This document shows, piece by piece, positions 40,938-53,806 of a stretch of DNA of 64,000 nt. The translations under genes were made by a program, and so were the position numbers. The stretch's first letter is position 1, and each line of letters starts with the position of its first letter. The notes below the pieces were generated by a model. That model was not told the DNA's origin. It made no database searches and saw only the letters and a program-made list of their open reading frames with translations. Origin of the DNA: Mycolicibacterium neoaurum ATCC 25795 (GTDB taxonomy: Bacteria; Actinomycetota; Actinomycetes; Mycobacteriales; Mycobacteriaceae); the NCBI RefSeq assembly GCF_000691525.1, contig NZ_JMDW01000010.1, forward strand, positions 248,001 through 312,000, written 5' to 3'.

Positions 40938-42074
40938 TCACCCGAGAACCTCGGTCAGCACCTCACGGGCCAGCGCCATCTCCTCGGCGGTGAGGGCGGC
41001 CCGAGCCGTCAGCCGCAACCGCGATGTCCCGGCAGGCACCGTCGGCGGACGGAAGCACCCGACCCGCACGCCACGATCCAGGCATGCCGCCGCCGCGGCG
41101 ACGGCGACCTCGGGGTCACCGAGGATGACCGAGACGACGGCCGAGGTGGGTTCCTCGACGACATCGCATATCCGGGCCAGCTCGGCCGCCCTGGTCAGCA
41201 CCGCACCCGCCAGCTGGGGCTGCGCGACCAGCACCTGCAGCGCAGCGAGAGCCGCACCGACGGCGGCCGGGGCCAGCCCGGTGTCGAAGATGAAGGTGCG
41301 TGCGGTGTCGATGAGGTGGGCCCGCACGGCGGCCGGGCCGAGCACCGCGCCGCCCTGGCTGCCGAGCGCCTTGGACAGGGTCGTGGTCATCACGACATCC
41401 GGCGCACCCGCCAACCCGACCTCGTGCAGCAGACCCTGCCCGCCCGCGCCGCGCACCCCGAGACCGTGCGCCTCGTCGACCACCAGCAGCGCACCGAATC
41501 GGCGGCACACCTCGTGCAGTTCGCGCAGCGGGGCCAACACCCCGTCGGTGCTGAACACCGACTCGGTGACCACGACGGCACGCTCCTCGGACCGGGCCGA
41601 CAGCGCATCGGCAACCGCTTCGATATCGCGGTGCGGGGTCACCGCGATGCGGGCCCGCGACAGCCGGCACGCGTCGACGATCGAGGCATGGGTCAACGCG
41701 TCGGACACCAGCAGCGAGCCGGCACCGGTCAGGGATACCAGCGCTCCGATGTTCGCCGTGTAGCCCGAGGAGAACACCAGCGCCGACTCGAATCCGGCGA
41801 ACTCGGCGAGCGCGGCCTCGAACTGCTCGTGCAGTTCGGTGTTGCCGGTGACCAGGCGCGAGCCGCCGGCGCCGGCACCCCAGGTGCGCAGCGCCTGCAC
41901 GCCGCCGGCCAGCACATCGGGGTGCTGGGAGAGCCCGAGATAGTCGTTGGAGGCCAGATCGAGCTCGGTGCCGACGGGCGGGCGGGCCCGCAACGTGCGA
42001 CGCAGCCCCTGGGCGCGGCGGCGCTCCTCGACACCGGCCAGCCAGGCCAGTGGGGAAAGACCGGTGCGTGTCAC
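40938..42074 (-). CDS. bioF: 8-amino-7-oxononanoate synthase
   Basis: A 378-residue alpha-oxoamine synthase joining pimeloyl-thioester and alanine. Visible: [53 protein letters not shown] and the PLP Lys in [12 protein letters not shown]. The GTG at 42074 is preceded by AAAGGA at 6 nt and gives the family length. The 29-nt gap to bioA contains most of a BioQ-type operator, so bioFD may have its own promoter. Confidence 0.96.
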   Translation of the reverse strand: MTRTGLSPLAWLAGVEERRRAQGLRRTLRARPPVGTELDLASNDYLGLSQHPDVLAGGVQALRTWGAGAGGSRLVTGNTELHEQFEAALAEFAGFESALVFSSGYTANIGALVSLTGAGSLLVSDALTHASIVDACRLSRARIAVTPHRDIEAVADALSARSEERAVVVTESVFSTDGVLAPLRELHEVCRRFGALLVVDEAHGLGVRGAGGQGLLHEVGLAGAPDVVMTTTLSKALGSQGGAVLGPAAVRAHLIDTARTFIFDTGLAPAAVGAALAALQVLVAQPQLAGAVLTRAAELARICDVVEEPTSAVVSVILGDPEVAVAAAAACLDRGVRVGCFRPPTVPAGTSRLRLTARAALTAEEMALAREVLTEVLG

Positions 42075-42093
42075 TGGACGTCCTTTCGACACT

Positions 42094-42106
42094 TGAACAC
42101 CGTTCA
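42094..42106. promoter_or_regulatory. Third BioQ-type operator, between bioA and bioF
   Basis: TGAACACCGTTCA, identical to the copy at 39103-39115. It overlaps the bioA stop codon by 3 nt and ends 20 bp upstream of the bioF start, so it likely governs bioFD rather than bioA. Confidence 0.85.
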
Positions 42107-43396
42107 GGTTAATGCACGCGCGACCGCCACCATGCCCGCACCGATCTGACTCACCTCGTCCGACGTACAGATGAACGGCGGCATGGCATAGACCAGCTTG
42201 CCGAACGGCCGCAACCACAATCCGTGCTCCAGCGCGGTCTCGGTGGCCACCGCCATATCGACCGGGTCGGTCATCTCGATGACACCGATACCACCCAGCA
42301 CGCGCACATCAGCCACCGAGGCCAGCTCGCGCGCCGGTTCCAGTCCGGCCCGCAGGCCTGCCTCGATACCCCCGACCGCACCGCGCCAGTCCCCTTCCAA
42401 CAGCAGCTCCACGGCGGCCACCGACACCGCACAGGCCAGGGCATTGGCCATGAAGGTCGGGCCGTGCATCAACGCGCCCGGGTCACCGCTGCTGATCGTC
42501 GTCGCGATCTGCGCGGTGCACAACGTCGCAGCCAAGGTGACATAACCACCGGTCAACGCCTTGCCCACACACATGATGTCGGGGCTGACACCGGCATGAT
42601 CGGCGGCGAACAACTCCCCGGTGCGGCCGAAACCGGTGGCGACCTCGTCGAAGATCAGCAGGACGTCGTGACGATCGCAGATCCGGCGCAGCTCGACCAG
42701 GTACCGCGGATCGTGAAAGCGCATCCCGCCGGCGCCCTGCACCACCGGTTCGACGATCACCGCGGCGAGCTCGTCGGCATGTTCGGTCAACTGCGCCTCG
42801 AACGCGGCGACATAGTCGGTGTCGAACGGGCCGGGCACCGCGGGCGCGAAAACCTGCCGCACCAGCACATCGCTCCAGATCGAGTGCATTCCGCCGTCCG
42901 GATCGCACACACTCATCGGCGTGAAGGTATCCCCGTGATACCCGCCCCGCCACGTCATCAGCCGGTGCTTGCCGGGCCGTCCTCGGCTGCGCCAGTACTG
43001 CAACGCCATCTTGGCCGCCACTTCCACCGAGACCGAACCGGAATCGCTGAAGAACACCGTCTCCAGCCCGGCCGGGGTGATGTCGACGAGCAATCGGGCC
43101 AGCCGCGCGGCGGGCTCATGGGTCAGTCCACCGAACATGACGTGGTTCATGGTCGCCAGCTGAGCGCGCAACGCGGCGTCCAGACGGGGGTGTCCGTGCC
43201 CGTGCACCGCGGTCCACCATGAGCTCATCGCGTCCAGCGCGTCGATGCGACGTCCGCGGTGATGCAGTTCGAGCCAGGCGCCGCGCGCGGCAGTGGCCAC
43301 CACCGGCGGCAGCGCTGCGGGACCCATGGTGCTGTAGGGGTGCCAGATGTGTGCGGAGTCGATCGCGCCGATCTCGGCCGGCGTCAACGCGGGCAT
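42104..43396 (-). CDS. bioA: Adenosylmethionine-8-amino-7-oxononanoate aminotransferase
   Basis: A 430-residue class III PLP aminotransferase that converts KAPA to DAPA with SAM as amino donor. Typical segments: [57 protein letters not shown], the PLP Lys in [10 protein letters not shown], and [13 protein letters not shown]. The ATG at 43396 agrees with the M. tuberculosis start; a GTG four codons upstream is possible. No BioQ-type site is seen upstream of it. Confidence 0.96.
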   Translation of the reverse strand: MPALTPAEIGAIDSAHIWHPYSTMGPAALPPVVATAARGAWLELHHRGRRIDALDAMSSWWTAVHGHGHPRLDAALRAQLATMNHVMFGGLTHEPAARLARLLVDITPAGLETVFFSDSGSVSVEVAAKMALQYWRSRGRPGKHRLMTWRGGYHGDTFTPMSVCDPDGGMHSIWSDVLVRQVFAPAVPGPFDTDYVAAFEAQLTEHADELAAVIVEPVVQGAGGMRFHDPRYLVELRRICDRHDVLLIFDEVATGFGRTGELFAADHAGVSPDIMCVGKALTGGYVTLAATLCTAQIATTISSGDPGALMHGPTFMANALACAVSVAAVELLLEGDWRGAVGGIEAGLRAGLEPARELASVADVRVLGGIGVIEMTDPVDMAVATETALEHGLWLRPFGKLVYAMPPFICTSDEVSQIGAGMVAVARALT

Positions 43397-43487
43397 GGCT
43401 CCGGACACTATCGCCCGCCCGGCCGGTGTGACGCCACGCCCGCGGCCTGAGGCACCCAGGATAATTGGGTAGATTGACTCCCCGACC

Positions 43488-45656
43488 ATGATGACCCTCG
43501 CTCCAGCCCGACCTGCGCGTACCGATGGCCCGGTGTCCACGACCGCCACCACGACCGGAACCCGCACCTCGGGCTTCTATCGGCATGACCTCGACGGACT
43601 TCGCGGTGTCGCCATCGCACTCGTCGCGGTGTTCCATGTCTGGTTCGGACGGGTCTCCGGCGGCGTGGACGTCTTCCTGGCGCTGTCGGGCTTCTTCTTC
43701 GGTGGGCGACTGTTGCGCTCGGCACTGGACGAGGCGACCGCCATCAGGCCGGTGTCCGAGGTCATCCGACTGGTGCGACGGCTGTTGCCCGCCCTGATCG
43801 TGGTGCTGGCCGCCGCCGCGGTGTTGACCATCCTGATCCAACCCGAGACGCGCTGGGAGACATTCGCCGACCAGAGCCTGGCCAGCCTGGGGTACTACCA
43901 GAACTGGGAACTGGCCAACACCGCCGCCGACTACCTGCGCGCGGGTGAGACCGTCAGCCCGCTGCAGCACATCTGGTCGATGTCGGTCCAGGGCCAGTTC
44001 TACCTCGCCTTCCTGGCCCTGATCCTGGTGCTGGCCTACACGCTGCGCGGCAGGCTTGGCAGGCACCTACGGACCGTGTTCATCGTGGTGCTCACCGCCG
44101 TCACCATCGCCTCATTCGTCTACGCGATCCACGCTCACAACACCGATCAGGCCATCGCCTACTACGACAGTTTCGCCAGGGCGTGGGAGCTGACGCTCGG
44201 GGCGCTGGTCGGCGCCCTGGTCCCCTACGTGCGCTGGCCGATGTGGTTGCGGACCATCATCGCAACCATCGCACTGGCGGCGATCCTGTCCTGCGGCTGG
44301 CTCATCGACGGTGTCCGCGAGTTCCCCGGACCGTGGACGCTGGTGCCGGTCGGCGCGACCATCCTGTTCATCCTGTCGGCGGCCAATCGCGCGGCCGACC
44401 CGCGCACCGACGGCGCGTTGCCCGCCCCGAACCGGTTGCTGGCGACCCGGCCGTTCGTCTGGCTGGGCTCGATCGCCTACTCGCTGTACCTGTGGCACTG
44501 GCCGTTGCTGATCTTCTGGCTGGCCTACAGCGGTAAGGAACACGTCGACTTCGTCGACGGCGCCGCGGTGCTGTTGGTCTCCGGCGTGCTGGCCTGGCTG
44601 ACGATGCGCTATGTCGAGACCCCGCTGCGCTATCGGGCACCGGCCCGATCGACCGCCGCGGCGACGATCCCGTGGCGCACGCGGTTGCGGCGCCCGACGA
44701 TCGTGCTGGGCTCCTTCGTGACGCTGCTGGGCGTCACGCTGACCGCGACATCGTTCACCTGGCGTGAGCACGTGACCGTCGAGCGGGCCAGCGGCAAGGA
44801 GCTGTCTGGACTCTCTGCCAGGGACTACCCCGGGGCACGGGCGCTGATCAACCACGCCAAGGTTCCCAAGCTCCCGATGCGCCCGACGGTGCTGGAAGCC
44901 AAGAACGACATCCCCGAATCGACCCCGGCCGGGTGTATCAGCGATTTCGACAACGTCGACGTCATCAATTGCACCTACGGAGACAAGGATTCCTCCCGCA
45001 CGATCGCCCTGGCGGGCGGCTCACATGCCGAACACTGGATCACCGCGCTCGACCTGCTGGGCAGGCTCCACGATTTCAAGGTCGTCACCTATCTCAAGAT
45101 GGGCTGCCCGCTGACCACCGAGCAGAAGCCGCTGGTGATGGGAGACAACCGCCCATACCCGAAGTGCCGGGAGTGGAACGAGAAGGTCATGCCCAAGCTG
45201 CTGGCCGACAAACCCGATTATGTCTTCACCACCTCGACTCGACCGTGGAACATCAAACCCGGCGATGTGATGCCCAGCCAATATCTCGGCATCTGGCAGG
45301 AGTTCCTGGACGCGGGTATCGACGTGCTGGCCATGCGTGACACCCCGTGGCTGACGCGTAACAACAAGCCCTACTTTCCGGCCGATTGCCTGGCCAGTGG
45401 TGGTGACGCCATCTCCTGCGGTATCGATCGGGCTGAGGTACTGTCCGACACCAACCCCACACTCGACTATCTGGAACGGTTCCCCAACCTCAAGCCGCTC
45501 GATATGACCGACGCCGTGTGCCGACCGGACTTCTGCCGGGTAGTGGAGGGAAATGTGTTGATGTATCACGACTCTCACCATCTGTCGACGACCTACGTGC
45601 GTTCCATGACCAATGAACTCGGGCGGCAGCTCGCGGCCGCAACCGGCTGGTGGTGA
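43488..45656 (+). CDS. OafA/YrhL-type membrane acyltransferase with SGNH domain
   Basis: A 722-residue protein. Residues about 30-400 form a ten-helix acyltransferase-3 domain ([20 protein letters not shown], quoted partly; catalytic His in [17 protein letters not shown]). Residues about 430-722 are an extracytoplasmic SGNH-hydrolase-like domain with [11 protein letters not shown] and a C-terminal YHDSHHLS (Asp-His). Such proteins O-acylate cell-surface glycans. It corresponds to Rv1565c and abuts treX, so it may be cotranscribed with trehalose synthesis. The acceptor is unknown. Confidence 0.9.
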   Translation: MMTLAPARPARTDGPVSTTATTTGTRTSGFYRHDLDGLRGVAIALVAVFHVWFGRVSGGVDVFLALSGFFFGGRLLRSALDEATAIRPVSEVIRLVRRLLPALIVVLAAAAVLTILIQPETRWETFADQSLASLGYYQNWELANTAADYLRAGETVSPLQHIWSMSVQGQFYLAFLALILVLAYTLRGRLGRHLRTVFIVVLTAVTIASFVYAIHAHNTDQAIAYYDSFARAWELTLGALVGALVPYVRWPMWLRTIIATIALAAILSCGWLIDGVREFPGPWTLVPVGATILFILSAANRAADPRTDGALPAPNRLLATRPFVWLGSIAYSLYLWHWPLLIFWLAYSGKEHVDFVDGAAVLLVSGVLAWLTMRYVETPLRYRAPARSTAAATIPWRTRLRRPTIVLGSFVTLLGVTLTATSFTWREHVTVERASGKELSGLSARDYPGARALINHAKVPKLPMRPTVLEAKNDIPESTPAGCISDFDNVDVINCTYGDKDSSRTIALAGGSHAEHWITALDLLGRLHDFKVVTYLKMGCPLTTEQKPLVMGDNRPYPKCREWNEKVMPKLLADKPDYVFTTSTRPWNIKPGDVMPSQYLGIWQEFLDAGIDVLAMRDTPWLTRNNKPYFPADCLASGGDAISCGIDRAEVLSDTNPTLDYLERFPNLKPLDMTDAVCRPDFCRVVEGNVLMYHDSHHLSTTYVRSMTNELGRQLAAATGWW

Positions 45657-45657
45657 C

Positions 45658-47787
<2,130 letters not shown>

Positions 47788-47800
47788 GCGGTAACGGCTG

Positions 47801-50068
47801 ATGGGTGTCCCGGTCTCCACATATCGACTGCAGATGCGCGGGGACGCGTTCACTTTCGCCGATGCACTCGCCCTGCTCGACTACCTGGACGAGCTGGGGG
47901 TCAGCCACCTGTACCTGTCCCCCATCCTGACCGCCGCACACGGATCGACGCACGGCTACGACGTCACCGATCCCACCACGGTGTCGGCCGCACTCGGCGG
48001 TCCCGACGGGTTTGCCGCGCTGTCGGCCGCGGCGCGTGAGCGGGGTCTCGGCGTGATCGTGGACATCGTGCCCAATCACGTCGGCGTGGAGGATCCCCGC
48101 GCCAATCCCTGGTGGTGGGATGTGCTCACCCACGGCAGGGATTCGGCGTACGGCGCGTACTTCGATATCGACTGGGATCTGGCCGACGGGCGAATCGTGT
48201 TGCCGGTGCTGGGTTCTGACGATGACATCGCCGGGCTCACCGTCGATGGCGACGTGTTGCGCCTCGGCGACCGGACGTGGCCGATCGCACCGGGCACCGG
48301 GACCGGCACCGCCGAGCAGGTCTACGAGCGCCAGCACTACAAGCTGATCGGCTGGCGCAACAACGTGTGCGGGTACCGCCGCTTCTTCTCGATCACCTCA
48401 TTGGCCGGGCTGCGCCAGGAAGATCCCGAGGTGTTCGATGCATCGCATGCCGAAGTGGCCCGCTGGTTCGCCGAGGGACTGGTCGACGGATTGCGCATCG
48501 ACCATCCCGACGGGTTGACCGACCCCGCCGATTACCTGGCGCGGCTCCGCGAGCTCGTGGGCCAGGACGCCTGGATCGTGATCGAGAAGATCCTGGCCCC
48601 CGACGAGGCCCTGGACACCGCGCTGCCGGTAGACGGCGCAACCGGTTACGACGCGTTGCGTGAAGTGGGGGGTGTCTTCCTCGACCCCGCCGCCCAGTCC
48701 GACCTGGACGGGCTTTACGGCGGTACCGCCGGGTACGCGGCCCAGATCGCCGAGCTCAAGACGACGGCGGCGACGGTGACCCTGGCCAGCGAGCTGGCCC
48801 GCGTGCGCCGGACCATCGTCGCCGAGACCGGGACCGACCACCCACAACTGCCCGAATCGATCACCGCACTGCTGACCCATATCGGCGTGTACCGGTTCGA
48901 CTATCCCGCCCTTGCCGCGCTGGGCCCGGTGGCGATCGCCGAAACCATCTCCGCTCGTCCGGATCTCGCAGCCCCCCTACAGATCGTCGCGACGGCGCTT
49001 GCCGGAGCCGGCGAATCGGCCAAACGCATCCAACAACTGTGTGGTGCGGTCACGGCCAAGGCCGTCGAAGATTGCCAGTTCTACCGGGATGCCCGCTTGG
49101 TGACGCTCAACGAAGTGGGTGGCGAACCCGACCTGTTCGGGGTCAGCGCCGCCGAATTCCATGCGCGCAATGCCACCAGGGCGGCGCTGTGGCCGCACGC
49201 GATGGTGACCACCTCCACCCACGACACCAAGCGCAGCGAAGACGTCCGGGCGCGCATCGGCGTGTTGTCCCAGGTGCCCGCGCTCTGGGCCGACCGGGTG
49301 GCACGCTGGTCCCAGGTGGTGATCGCACCCGATGCCGATACCGCACTGTTCCTCTGGCAGAACATCTTCGGCGTCTGGCCGGTGGATGGCGAGGTGACCG
49401 ACGAGCTGCGCACCCGGCTGCATGCCTATGCCGAGAAAGCGATCCGCGAAGCCGGTGTGCACACCACCTGGAACGACCCGGACGCCGACTTCGAAGCGGC
49501 GGTGCACGACTGGCTGGACGCCGTGCTCGACGGGCCGGTGGGCACGGAACTCACCGCGCTGGTCGGCCAGCTTCAGCCGCATGCCCTCAACGATGCCGTC
49601 GGCCAGAAGCTGCTCGCACTCACCGTGCCCGGCGTTCCCGACGTCTACCAGGGCACCGAGCTTCTCGACGACAGCCTGGTCGACCCGGACAACCGGCGAC
49701 CGGTCGACTACCTGGTTCGTCGTAAGGCGCTCACCGAGCTGTCCGACCCGAAGATCCGGATCGTCAACGCCGCGTTGCGATCACGACGTGAACGTCCCGA
49801 GACCTACCTGAGCGGCGGATACCATCCATTGCTGCCAGGCGGTCCGGCCGCCGATCACGTCCTCGCCTACGCCAGGGATGCCGACGTCGTGGTGGCGGTC
49901 AGCCGATGGACCGCCCGGCTTGAGGACACCGGTTGGGGGGAGACGATATTGACGCTGCCCGAGGGCACTTGGATCGATCGGTTGACCGGTCGCACGTTCG
50001 CCGGCGTCGCCGATGCCGCCGAGCTGTTCGCCGAGCTTCCCGGCGTACTGCTGGAGCGTGCGTCATGA
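47801..50068 (+). CDS. treY: Maltooligosyl trehalose synthase
   Basis: A 755-residue GH13 enzyme that isomerises the reducing-end alpha-1,4 link to the trehalose alpha-1,1 link. The start STYRLQMRGDAFTFADAL and YLSPILTAAHGSTHGYDV are characteristic. Catalytic residues lie in DGLRIDHPDGL and WIVIEKIL; VPGVPDVYQGTE closes the barrel. It is 13 nt downstream of treX and overlaps treZ by ATGA, so the three are coupled. Confidence 0.96.
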   Translation: MGVPVSTYRLQMRGDAFTFADALALLDYLDELGVSHLYLSPILTAAHGSTHGYDVTDPTTVSAALGGPDGFAALSAAARERGLGVIVDIVPNHVGVEDPRANPWWWDVLTHGRDSAYGAYFDIDWDLADGRIVLPVLGSDDDIAGLTVDGDVLRLGDRTWPIAPGTGTGTAEQVYERQHYKLIGWRNNVCGYRRFFSITSLAGLRQEDPEVFDASHAEVARWFAEGLVDGLRIDHPDGLTDPADYLARLRELVGQDAWIVIEKILAPDEALDTALPVDGATGYDALREVGGVFLDPAAQSDLDGLYGGTAGYAAQIAELKTTAATVTLASELARVRRTIVAETGTDHPQLPESITALLTHIGVYRFDYPALAALGPVAIAETISARPDLAAPLQIVATALAGAGESAKRIQQLCGAVTAKAVEDCQFYRDARLVTLNEVGGEPDLFGVSAAEFHARNATRAALWPHAMVTTSTHDTKRSEDVRARIGVLSQVPALWADRVARWSQVVIAPDADTALFLWQNIFGVWPVDGEVTDELRTRLHAYAEKAIREAGVHTTWNDPDADFEAAVHDWLDAVLDGPVGTELTALVGQLQPHALNDAVGQKLLALTVPGVPDVYQGTELLDDSLVDPDNRRPVDYLVRRKALTELSDPKIRIVNAALRSRRERPETYLSGGYHPLLPGGPAADHVLAYARDADVVVAVSRWTARLEDTGWGETILTLPEGTWIDRLTGRTFAGVADAAELFAELPGVLLERAS

Positions 50069-51798
50069 CGACGTTCGACGTGTGGGCGCCCCGGCCCGAC
50101 CGGGTGACCTTGGAGCTCGACGGTGTGCGGTACCCGATGGTTCGCGACGAGGCGAACTGGTGGCATGCCGACGTCGACGCCCGTCCGGACAGCCGGTACG
50201 GATACGTGCTCGATGACGAGGACACGGTGCTGCCCGACCCGCGCTCGCCGCGGCAACCCGACGGGGTGCACGGCGCCTCACAACGGTGGCAGCCCCCGGC
50301 TCCGCCCACACCGTGGGCCGGCCGCTCGATCGAGGGCGCCACCATCTACGAGCTCCATATCGGGACCTTCACCACGGCGGGCACCCTCGACGCGGCCGCC
50401 GAAAAGCTCGATCACCTGGTCGATCTGGGCGTCGACTTCGTCGAGCTGATGCCCGTGAACGCATTCAGCGGAAGCCACGGCTGGGGATATGACGGTGTGC
50501 TCTGGTACGCCGTGCACGAACCCTACGGTGGGCCGGACGCACTGTTGCGCTTCATCGATACCTGCCATGCCCGAGGCCTCGGTGTGCTGATCGACGCCGT
50601 GTTCAACCACCTCGGACCGTCCGGGAACTACCTGCCGCGCTTCGGTCCGTATCTGTCCAGCGGCAGCAACCCGTGGGGCGAATCGATCAACATCGCCGAC
50701 GATGGTGCCGATGAGGTGCGCCGCTACATCATCGACTGTGCGCTGCGCTGGATGCGCGAGTTCGGTGCCGACGGTTTACGTCTGGACGCCGTGCATGCGC
50801 TGGTGGACACCACGGCCATTCACATCCTGGAGGAGCTTTCTGCCGAAACCGAGAAGCTGGCAACGCAATTGGGGCGGCCACTGGCGCTGATCGCCGAGAG
50901 CGACATGAACGATCCGCGCACCATCACGCCACGTGATCGAGGCGGGCTCGGAATGACGGCCCAGTGGGACGACGATATCCACCACGCCATCCACACCGCG
51001 GTCTCCGGCGAACGGCAGGGCTACTACGCCGATTTCGGCTCACTGCAGACCCTGGCGCAGACACTGGCGCACGGCTTCTTCCATGCGGGCACCTATTCGT
51101 CGTTCCGCGGCCGGAGACACGGCCGCCCGCTGGACATCGCCGCGATCCCCGCGACGCGACTGGTGGCCTACACACTGACCCACGATCAGGTCGGCAACCG
51201 CGCGGTCGGCGATCGACCCTCGCAGAATCTGACGCCAGGACAGCTCGCGGTCAAGGCCGCGCTTGCGCTGGGATCGCCGTACACCGCCATGCTGTTCATG
51301 GGCGAGGAATGGGGTGCAAGCAGCCCCTTCCAGTTCTTCAGCTCCCATCCCGAACCGGAACTGGCCCGTGCCACCGCCGAGGGCCGCAAGGCCGAGTTCG
51401 CCGCGCACGGATGGGATGCCGACGAGATCCCGGATCCACAGGACCCCGCAACCTTCGAGCGGTCCAAGCTGAGGTGGAACGAGGTCGACCAGGGTGCGCA
51501 CGCTCGCCTGTACGAGACCTACCGCGCCCTGATCGCGTTGCGGCACAACGAGCCCGACTTCGCCGATCCGTGGCTGAGCCGGCTGCGTATCGACTACGAC
51601 GAGTCGGCACGCTGGATCATCATGCACCGCGGCAGCTTTGCGGTGATCTGTAACCTCGGCGAGGTTCCGGTCACGGTGCCGGTGAGCGGCGAGGTTGCGC
51701 TGGCCTGGGAGCCGCCGTCACCGGCAGACTGCGGTACCCAGATCCCCGCGCAGTCGTTCGCGGTGCTGCGGGATGTGCAGACCGCTCAGGTCAGGTAG
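50065..51798 (+). CDS. treZ: Maltooligosyltrehalose trehalohydrolase
   Basis: A 577-residue GH13 enzyme releasing trehalose from maltooligosyl trehalose. It has an N-terminal beta domain (TTFDVWAPRPDRVTLEL), then TIYELHIGTFT, catalytic Asp in DGLRLDAVHALVD, Glu in LIAESDMNDPR, and LFMGEEWGASSPFQFF. The ATG at 50065 overlaps the treY stop. TreX-TreY-TreZ together turn glycogen into trehalose, the sugar of mycobacterial cell-wall glycolipids. It converges on ilvA with a 13-nt overlap. Confidence 0.96.
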   Translation: MTTFDVWAPRPDRVTLELDGVRYPMVRDEANWWHADVDARPDSRYGYVLDDEDTVLPDPRSPRQPDGVHGASQRWQPPAPPTPWAGRSIEGATIYELHIGTFTTAGTLDAAAEKLDHLVDLGVDFVELMPVNAFSGSHGWGYDGVLWYAVHEPYGGPDALLRFIDTCHARGLGVLIDAVFNHLGPSGNYLPRFGPYLSSGSNPWGESINIADDGADEVRRYIIDCALRWMREFGADGLRLDAVHALVDTTAIHILEELSAETEKLATQLGRPLALIAESDMNDPRTITPRDRGGLGMTAQWDDDIHHAIHTAVSGERQGYYADFGSLQTLAQTLAHGFFHAGTYSSFRGRRHGRPLDIAAIPATRLVAYTLTHDQVGNRAVGDRPSQNLTPGQLAVKAALALGSPYTAMLFMGEEWGASSPFQFFSSHPEPELARATAEGRKAEFAAHGWDADEIPDPQDPATFERSKLRWNEVDQGAHARLYETYRALIALRHNEPDFADPWLSRLRIDYDESARWIIMHRGSFAVICNLGEVPVTVPVSGEVALAWEPPSPADCGTQIPAQSFAVLRDVQTAQVR

Positions 51799-53060
51799 CG
51801 GTACGTCGGAGAACCCGGCTCGAGCAGTTCGACGTGGGCATCGGAGGCTTGCATGCGCGCCAACAGCCCGTCCAGGTCGCCGGCCGAACCCATCTCGATG
51901 CCGACGAGGGCTTCGCCCGTCTCCCGGTTGTTGCGCTTGACGTACTCGAAGAGCGTGATGTCGTCGTTGGGCCCCAGCACGGTGTCCAGGAAGCCGCGCA
52001 GCGCGCCGGGCTCCTGCGGGAAGTCGACGAGGAAATAGTGCTTGAGCCCACGGTGCACCAGGGAGCGTTCCAGGATCTCCCCGTAGCGCGACACATCGTT
52101 GTTGCCGCCGGAGATGATGCACACCACCGTCGCACCGGGGGTGATATCGGCCTCCAGCAGCGCGGCCACCGACAGCGCGCCCGCGGGCTCGGCGATGATG
52201 CCCTCGTTCTGGTACAGGTCGAGCATCGCCGAGCAGACCGCGCCCTCGTCGACCGCGGTCACCGACACCATGTCACCGGCGGCGGCCAAGGCGGCGTAGG
52301 TGTGCATACCCGCGCGGGCCACCGCCGCCCCGTCGACGAACTGATCGACATGCTCCAGCGTCACCGGTGCGCCCGCCGCCAGCGCGGCCAGCATCGAGGC
52401 GGCCCCGGCCGGTTCGGCACCGAGTACTGCCGTGCCGGTGGTGCGCTCGGCAAGGTAGGTGGTGATCCCGGCGATGCATCCGCCGCCCCCGATGGGGACG
52501 ATCACCAGGTCTGGTTCACCGGGCAGCTGGTCGAGCAGTTCGACGGCGATGGTGCCCTGGCCGGCCATGGTGCGCGGGTCGTCATAGGGCGGCACCAGCG
52601 TGGCTCCGGTGCGGGCCACATCGTCGAGCGCAGCCTGGGCGGCCATGTCATAGGTCTTGCCGCCGACGATCAGTTCGATGAACTCGCCGCCGTGGTAACG
52701 GATCCGGTCGCGTTTCTGTTTGGGCGTCTTGGCCGGCACGTAGACGCGTCCGTGCACGCCCATCGACCGGCAGGCCAACGCGAAGCCCTGGGCATGGTTG
52801 CCCGCCGAGGAGCACACCACCCCGGCGGCGAGTTCCTCGGCGGTCAGCTGCATCAGCATGTTGTAGGCGCCGCGCAGCTTGTAGGAGCGCACCGCCTGCA
52901 GATCCTCGCGCTTGAGATAGACCTGCGCACCGGTGATCTGGGACAGCCGATCGCTGAACTGCAGTGGACTCACCGTGACCACACCCGAAATTCGCTCGGC
53001 GGCCTCGTCCACATCGGTGGCGGTCAGCGGCGAGGTGCTCTGGTTCAGATCGGTGGACAC
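51786..53060 (-). CDS. ilvA: Threonine dehydratase (deaminase)
   Basis: A 424-residue PLP enzyme making 2-oxobutanoate, the entry to isoleucine. The PLP Lys is in AVRSYKLRGAYN, with SSAGNHAQGFA and the phosphate loop PIGGGGCIAG. The C-terminal ~85 residues (HYFLVDFPQEPGALRGFL) are an ACT-like regulatory domain, so isoleucine feedback is expected. The GTG at 53060 gives the M. tuberculosis-like length, though without a clear RBS; a TTG at 53105 is the alternative. Confidence 0.95.
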   Translation of the reverse strand: MSTDLNQSTSPLTATDVDEAAERISGVVTVSPLQFSDRLSQITGAQVYLKREDLQAVRSYKLRGAYNMLMQLTAEELAAGVVCSSAGNHAQGFALACRSMGVHGRVYVPAKTPKQKRDRIRYHGGEFIELIVGGKTYDMAAQAALDDVARTGATLVPPYDDPRTMAGQGTIAVELLDQLPGEPDLVIVPIGGGGCIAGITTYLAERTTGTAVLGAEPAGAASMLAALAAGAPVTLEHVDQFVDGAAVARAGMHTYAALAAAGDMVSVTAVDEGAVCSAMLDLYQNEGIIAEPAGALSVAALLEADITPGATVVCIISGGNNDVSRYGEILERSLVHRGLKHYFLVDFPQEPGALRGFLDTVLGPNDDITLFEYVKRNNRETGEALVGIEMGSAGDLDGLLARMQASDAHVELLEPGSPTYRYLT

Positions 53061-53126
53061 CCCGACAATGGTGCCACCACCTGGGCCGTCCGTGAAAATT
53101 GACAACCGGACGTGACACGCCCAATA

Positions 53127-53151
53127 CAGAGTTTCGGTTGCCCGAACTCTG
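53127..53151. promoter_or_regulatory. Inverted repeat upstream of the small membrane protein gene
   Basis: CAGAGTT (53127-53133) and AACTCTG (53145-53151) with CGG/CCG inside. It overlaps the -35-like TTGCCC (about 53138-53143) of the rightward promoter whose -10 is TATCGT at 53162-53167, so it may be an operator. Confidence 0.4.
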
Positions 53152-53161
53152 GGTTGCGAGT

Positions 53162-53167
53162 TATCGT
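53162..53167 (+). promoter_or_regulatory. -10 element of the small membrane protein gene
   Basis: TATCGT ends 6 nt before the GTG at 53174, and TTGCCC lies about 18 bp upstream. This fits a leaderless transcript. Confidence 0.45.
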
Positions 53168-53173
53168 GGTGGC

Positions 53174-53365
53174 GTGACGACCCAGACCGAATTCGCCATC
53201 GCCGGGGTGCCCTGGCCGATGCACAAGCTGCTTGCGCTGATCGTGGGCGTGCTGGTCCTGGCGCTCATCGGCGTGGTGACCGCGAGCATGGGCACCGCGG
53301 TCCTCACCGCCGCCGGTATCGCCACCGTCATCTGGGTGGCCGGCAGCATGGCCGCGCGCCGCTAG
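53174..53365 (+). CDS. Small two-helix membrane protein, unknown function
   Basis: A 63-residue protein with a short polar start (TTQTEFAIAGVPWPMHK) and two hydrophobic helices (LLALIVGVLVLALIGVVTA and AVLTAAGIATVIWVAGSMA), ending in AARR. The GTG at 53174 is supported by a -10 just upstream; the open frame before it lies in the promoter. It converges on the MerR gene (4-nt overlap). No family is recognised. Confidence 0.65.
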   Translation: MTTQTEFAIAGVPWPMHKLLALIVGVLVLALIGVVTASMGTAVLTAAGIATVIWVAGSMAARR

Positions 53366-53772
53366 GTAACGACCGACACCGGTTGCAGATCGATCCCGCA
53401 CGCGCACGCGTCGATCGACGGGCACTGGCATTCCATACCTCGGCGGATGGTCTCCTTGGCGCGCAGCAGCGAGGCGATCGTGACGTCGATCTCGGCCAGC
53501 TTCGCCTGCGCCAACGCCCGGGAGGCGGGTCGACCCGGTGTGTCGTCGCCGATCAGCACCGCGATGTCCTCGAGTGCAAACCCCGCCGTCTTGCATGCGC
53601 GAATGATCTCCAGTCGGACCAGCACCGCCCCCTGATAACGGCGTTGACCGCCCACCCGGTCCGGGGCGGGCAACAGCCCGATTTGCTCGTAGTACCGCAG
53701 GGTGGTCTGGGCAATCCCGGTGCGGCGCGACACCTCGCCGATGGTCAACGCGCCCGTCAATGACCCCGTCAT
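53362..53772 (-). CDS. MerR-family regulator with C-terminal cysteine cluster
   Basis: A 136-residue regulator: helix-turn-helix TIGEVSRRTGIAQTTLRYYE (10-29), wing GGQRRYQG, a dimerisation coiled coil (about 82-112), and a C-terminal C115-x-C117-x5-C123-x-C125. The spacing recalls the SoxR cluster motif without its first Cys and with one added, so a metal or redox signal is likely. It is divergent from an F420-type oxidoreductase, with a MerR-type promoter between them. Confidence 0.88.
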   Translation of the reverse strand: MTGSLTGALTIGEVSRRTGIAQTTLRYYEQIGLLPAPDRVGGQRRYQGAVLVRLEIIRACKTAGFALEDIAVLIGDDTPGRPASRALAQAKLAEIDVTIASLLRAKETIRRGMECQCPSIDACACGIDLQPVSVVT

Positions 53773-53806
53773 TGCCGCCTCCTTCTCGACGTGCCACGCA
53801 TATCGC

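Noticed and set aside
51834-53102. 422-codon rightward open frame opposite ilvA
   Set aside because: Shadow frame rich in Gly, Asp, His and Arg; ilvA motifs are intact on the other strand.
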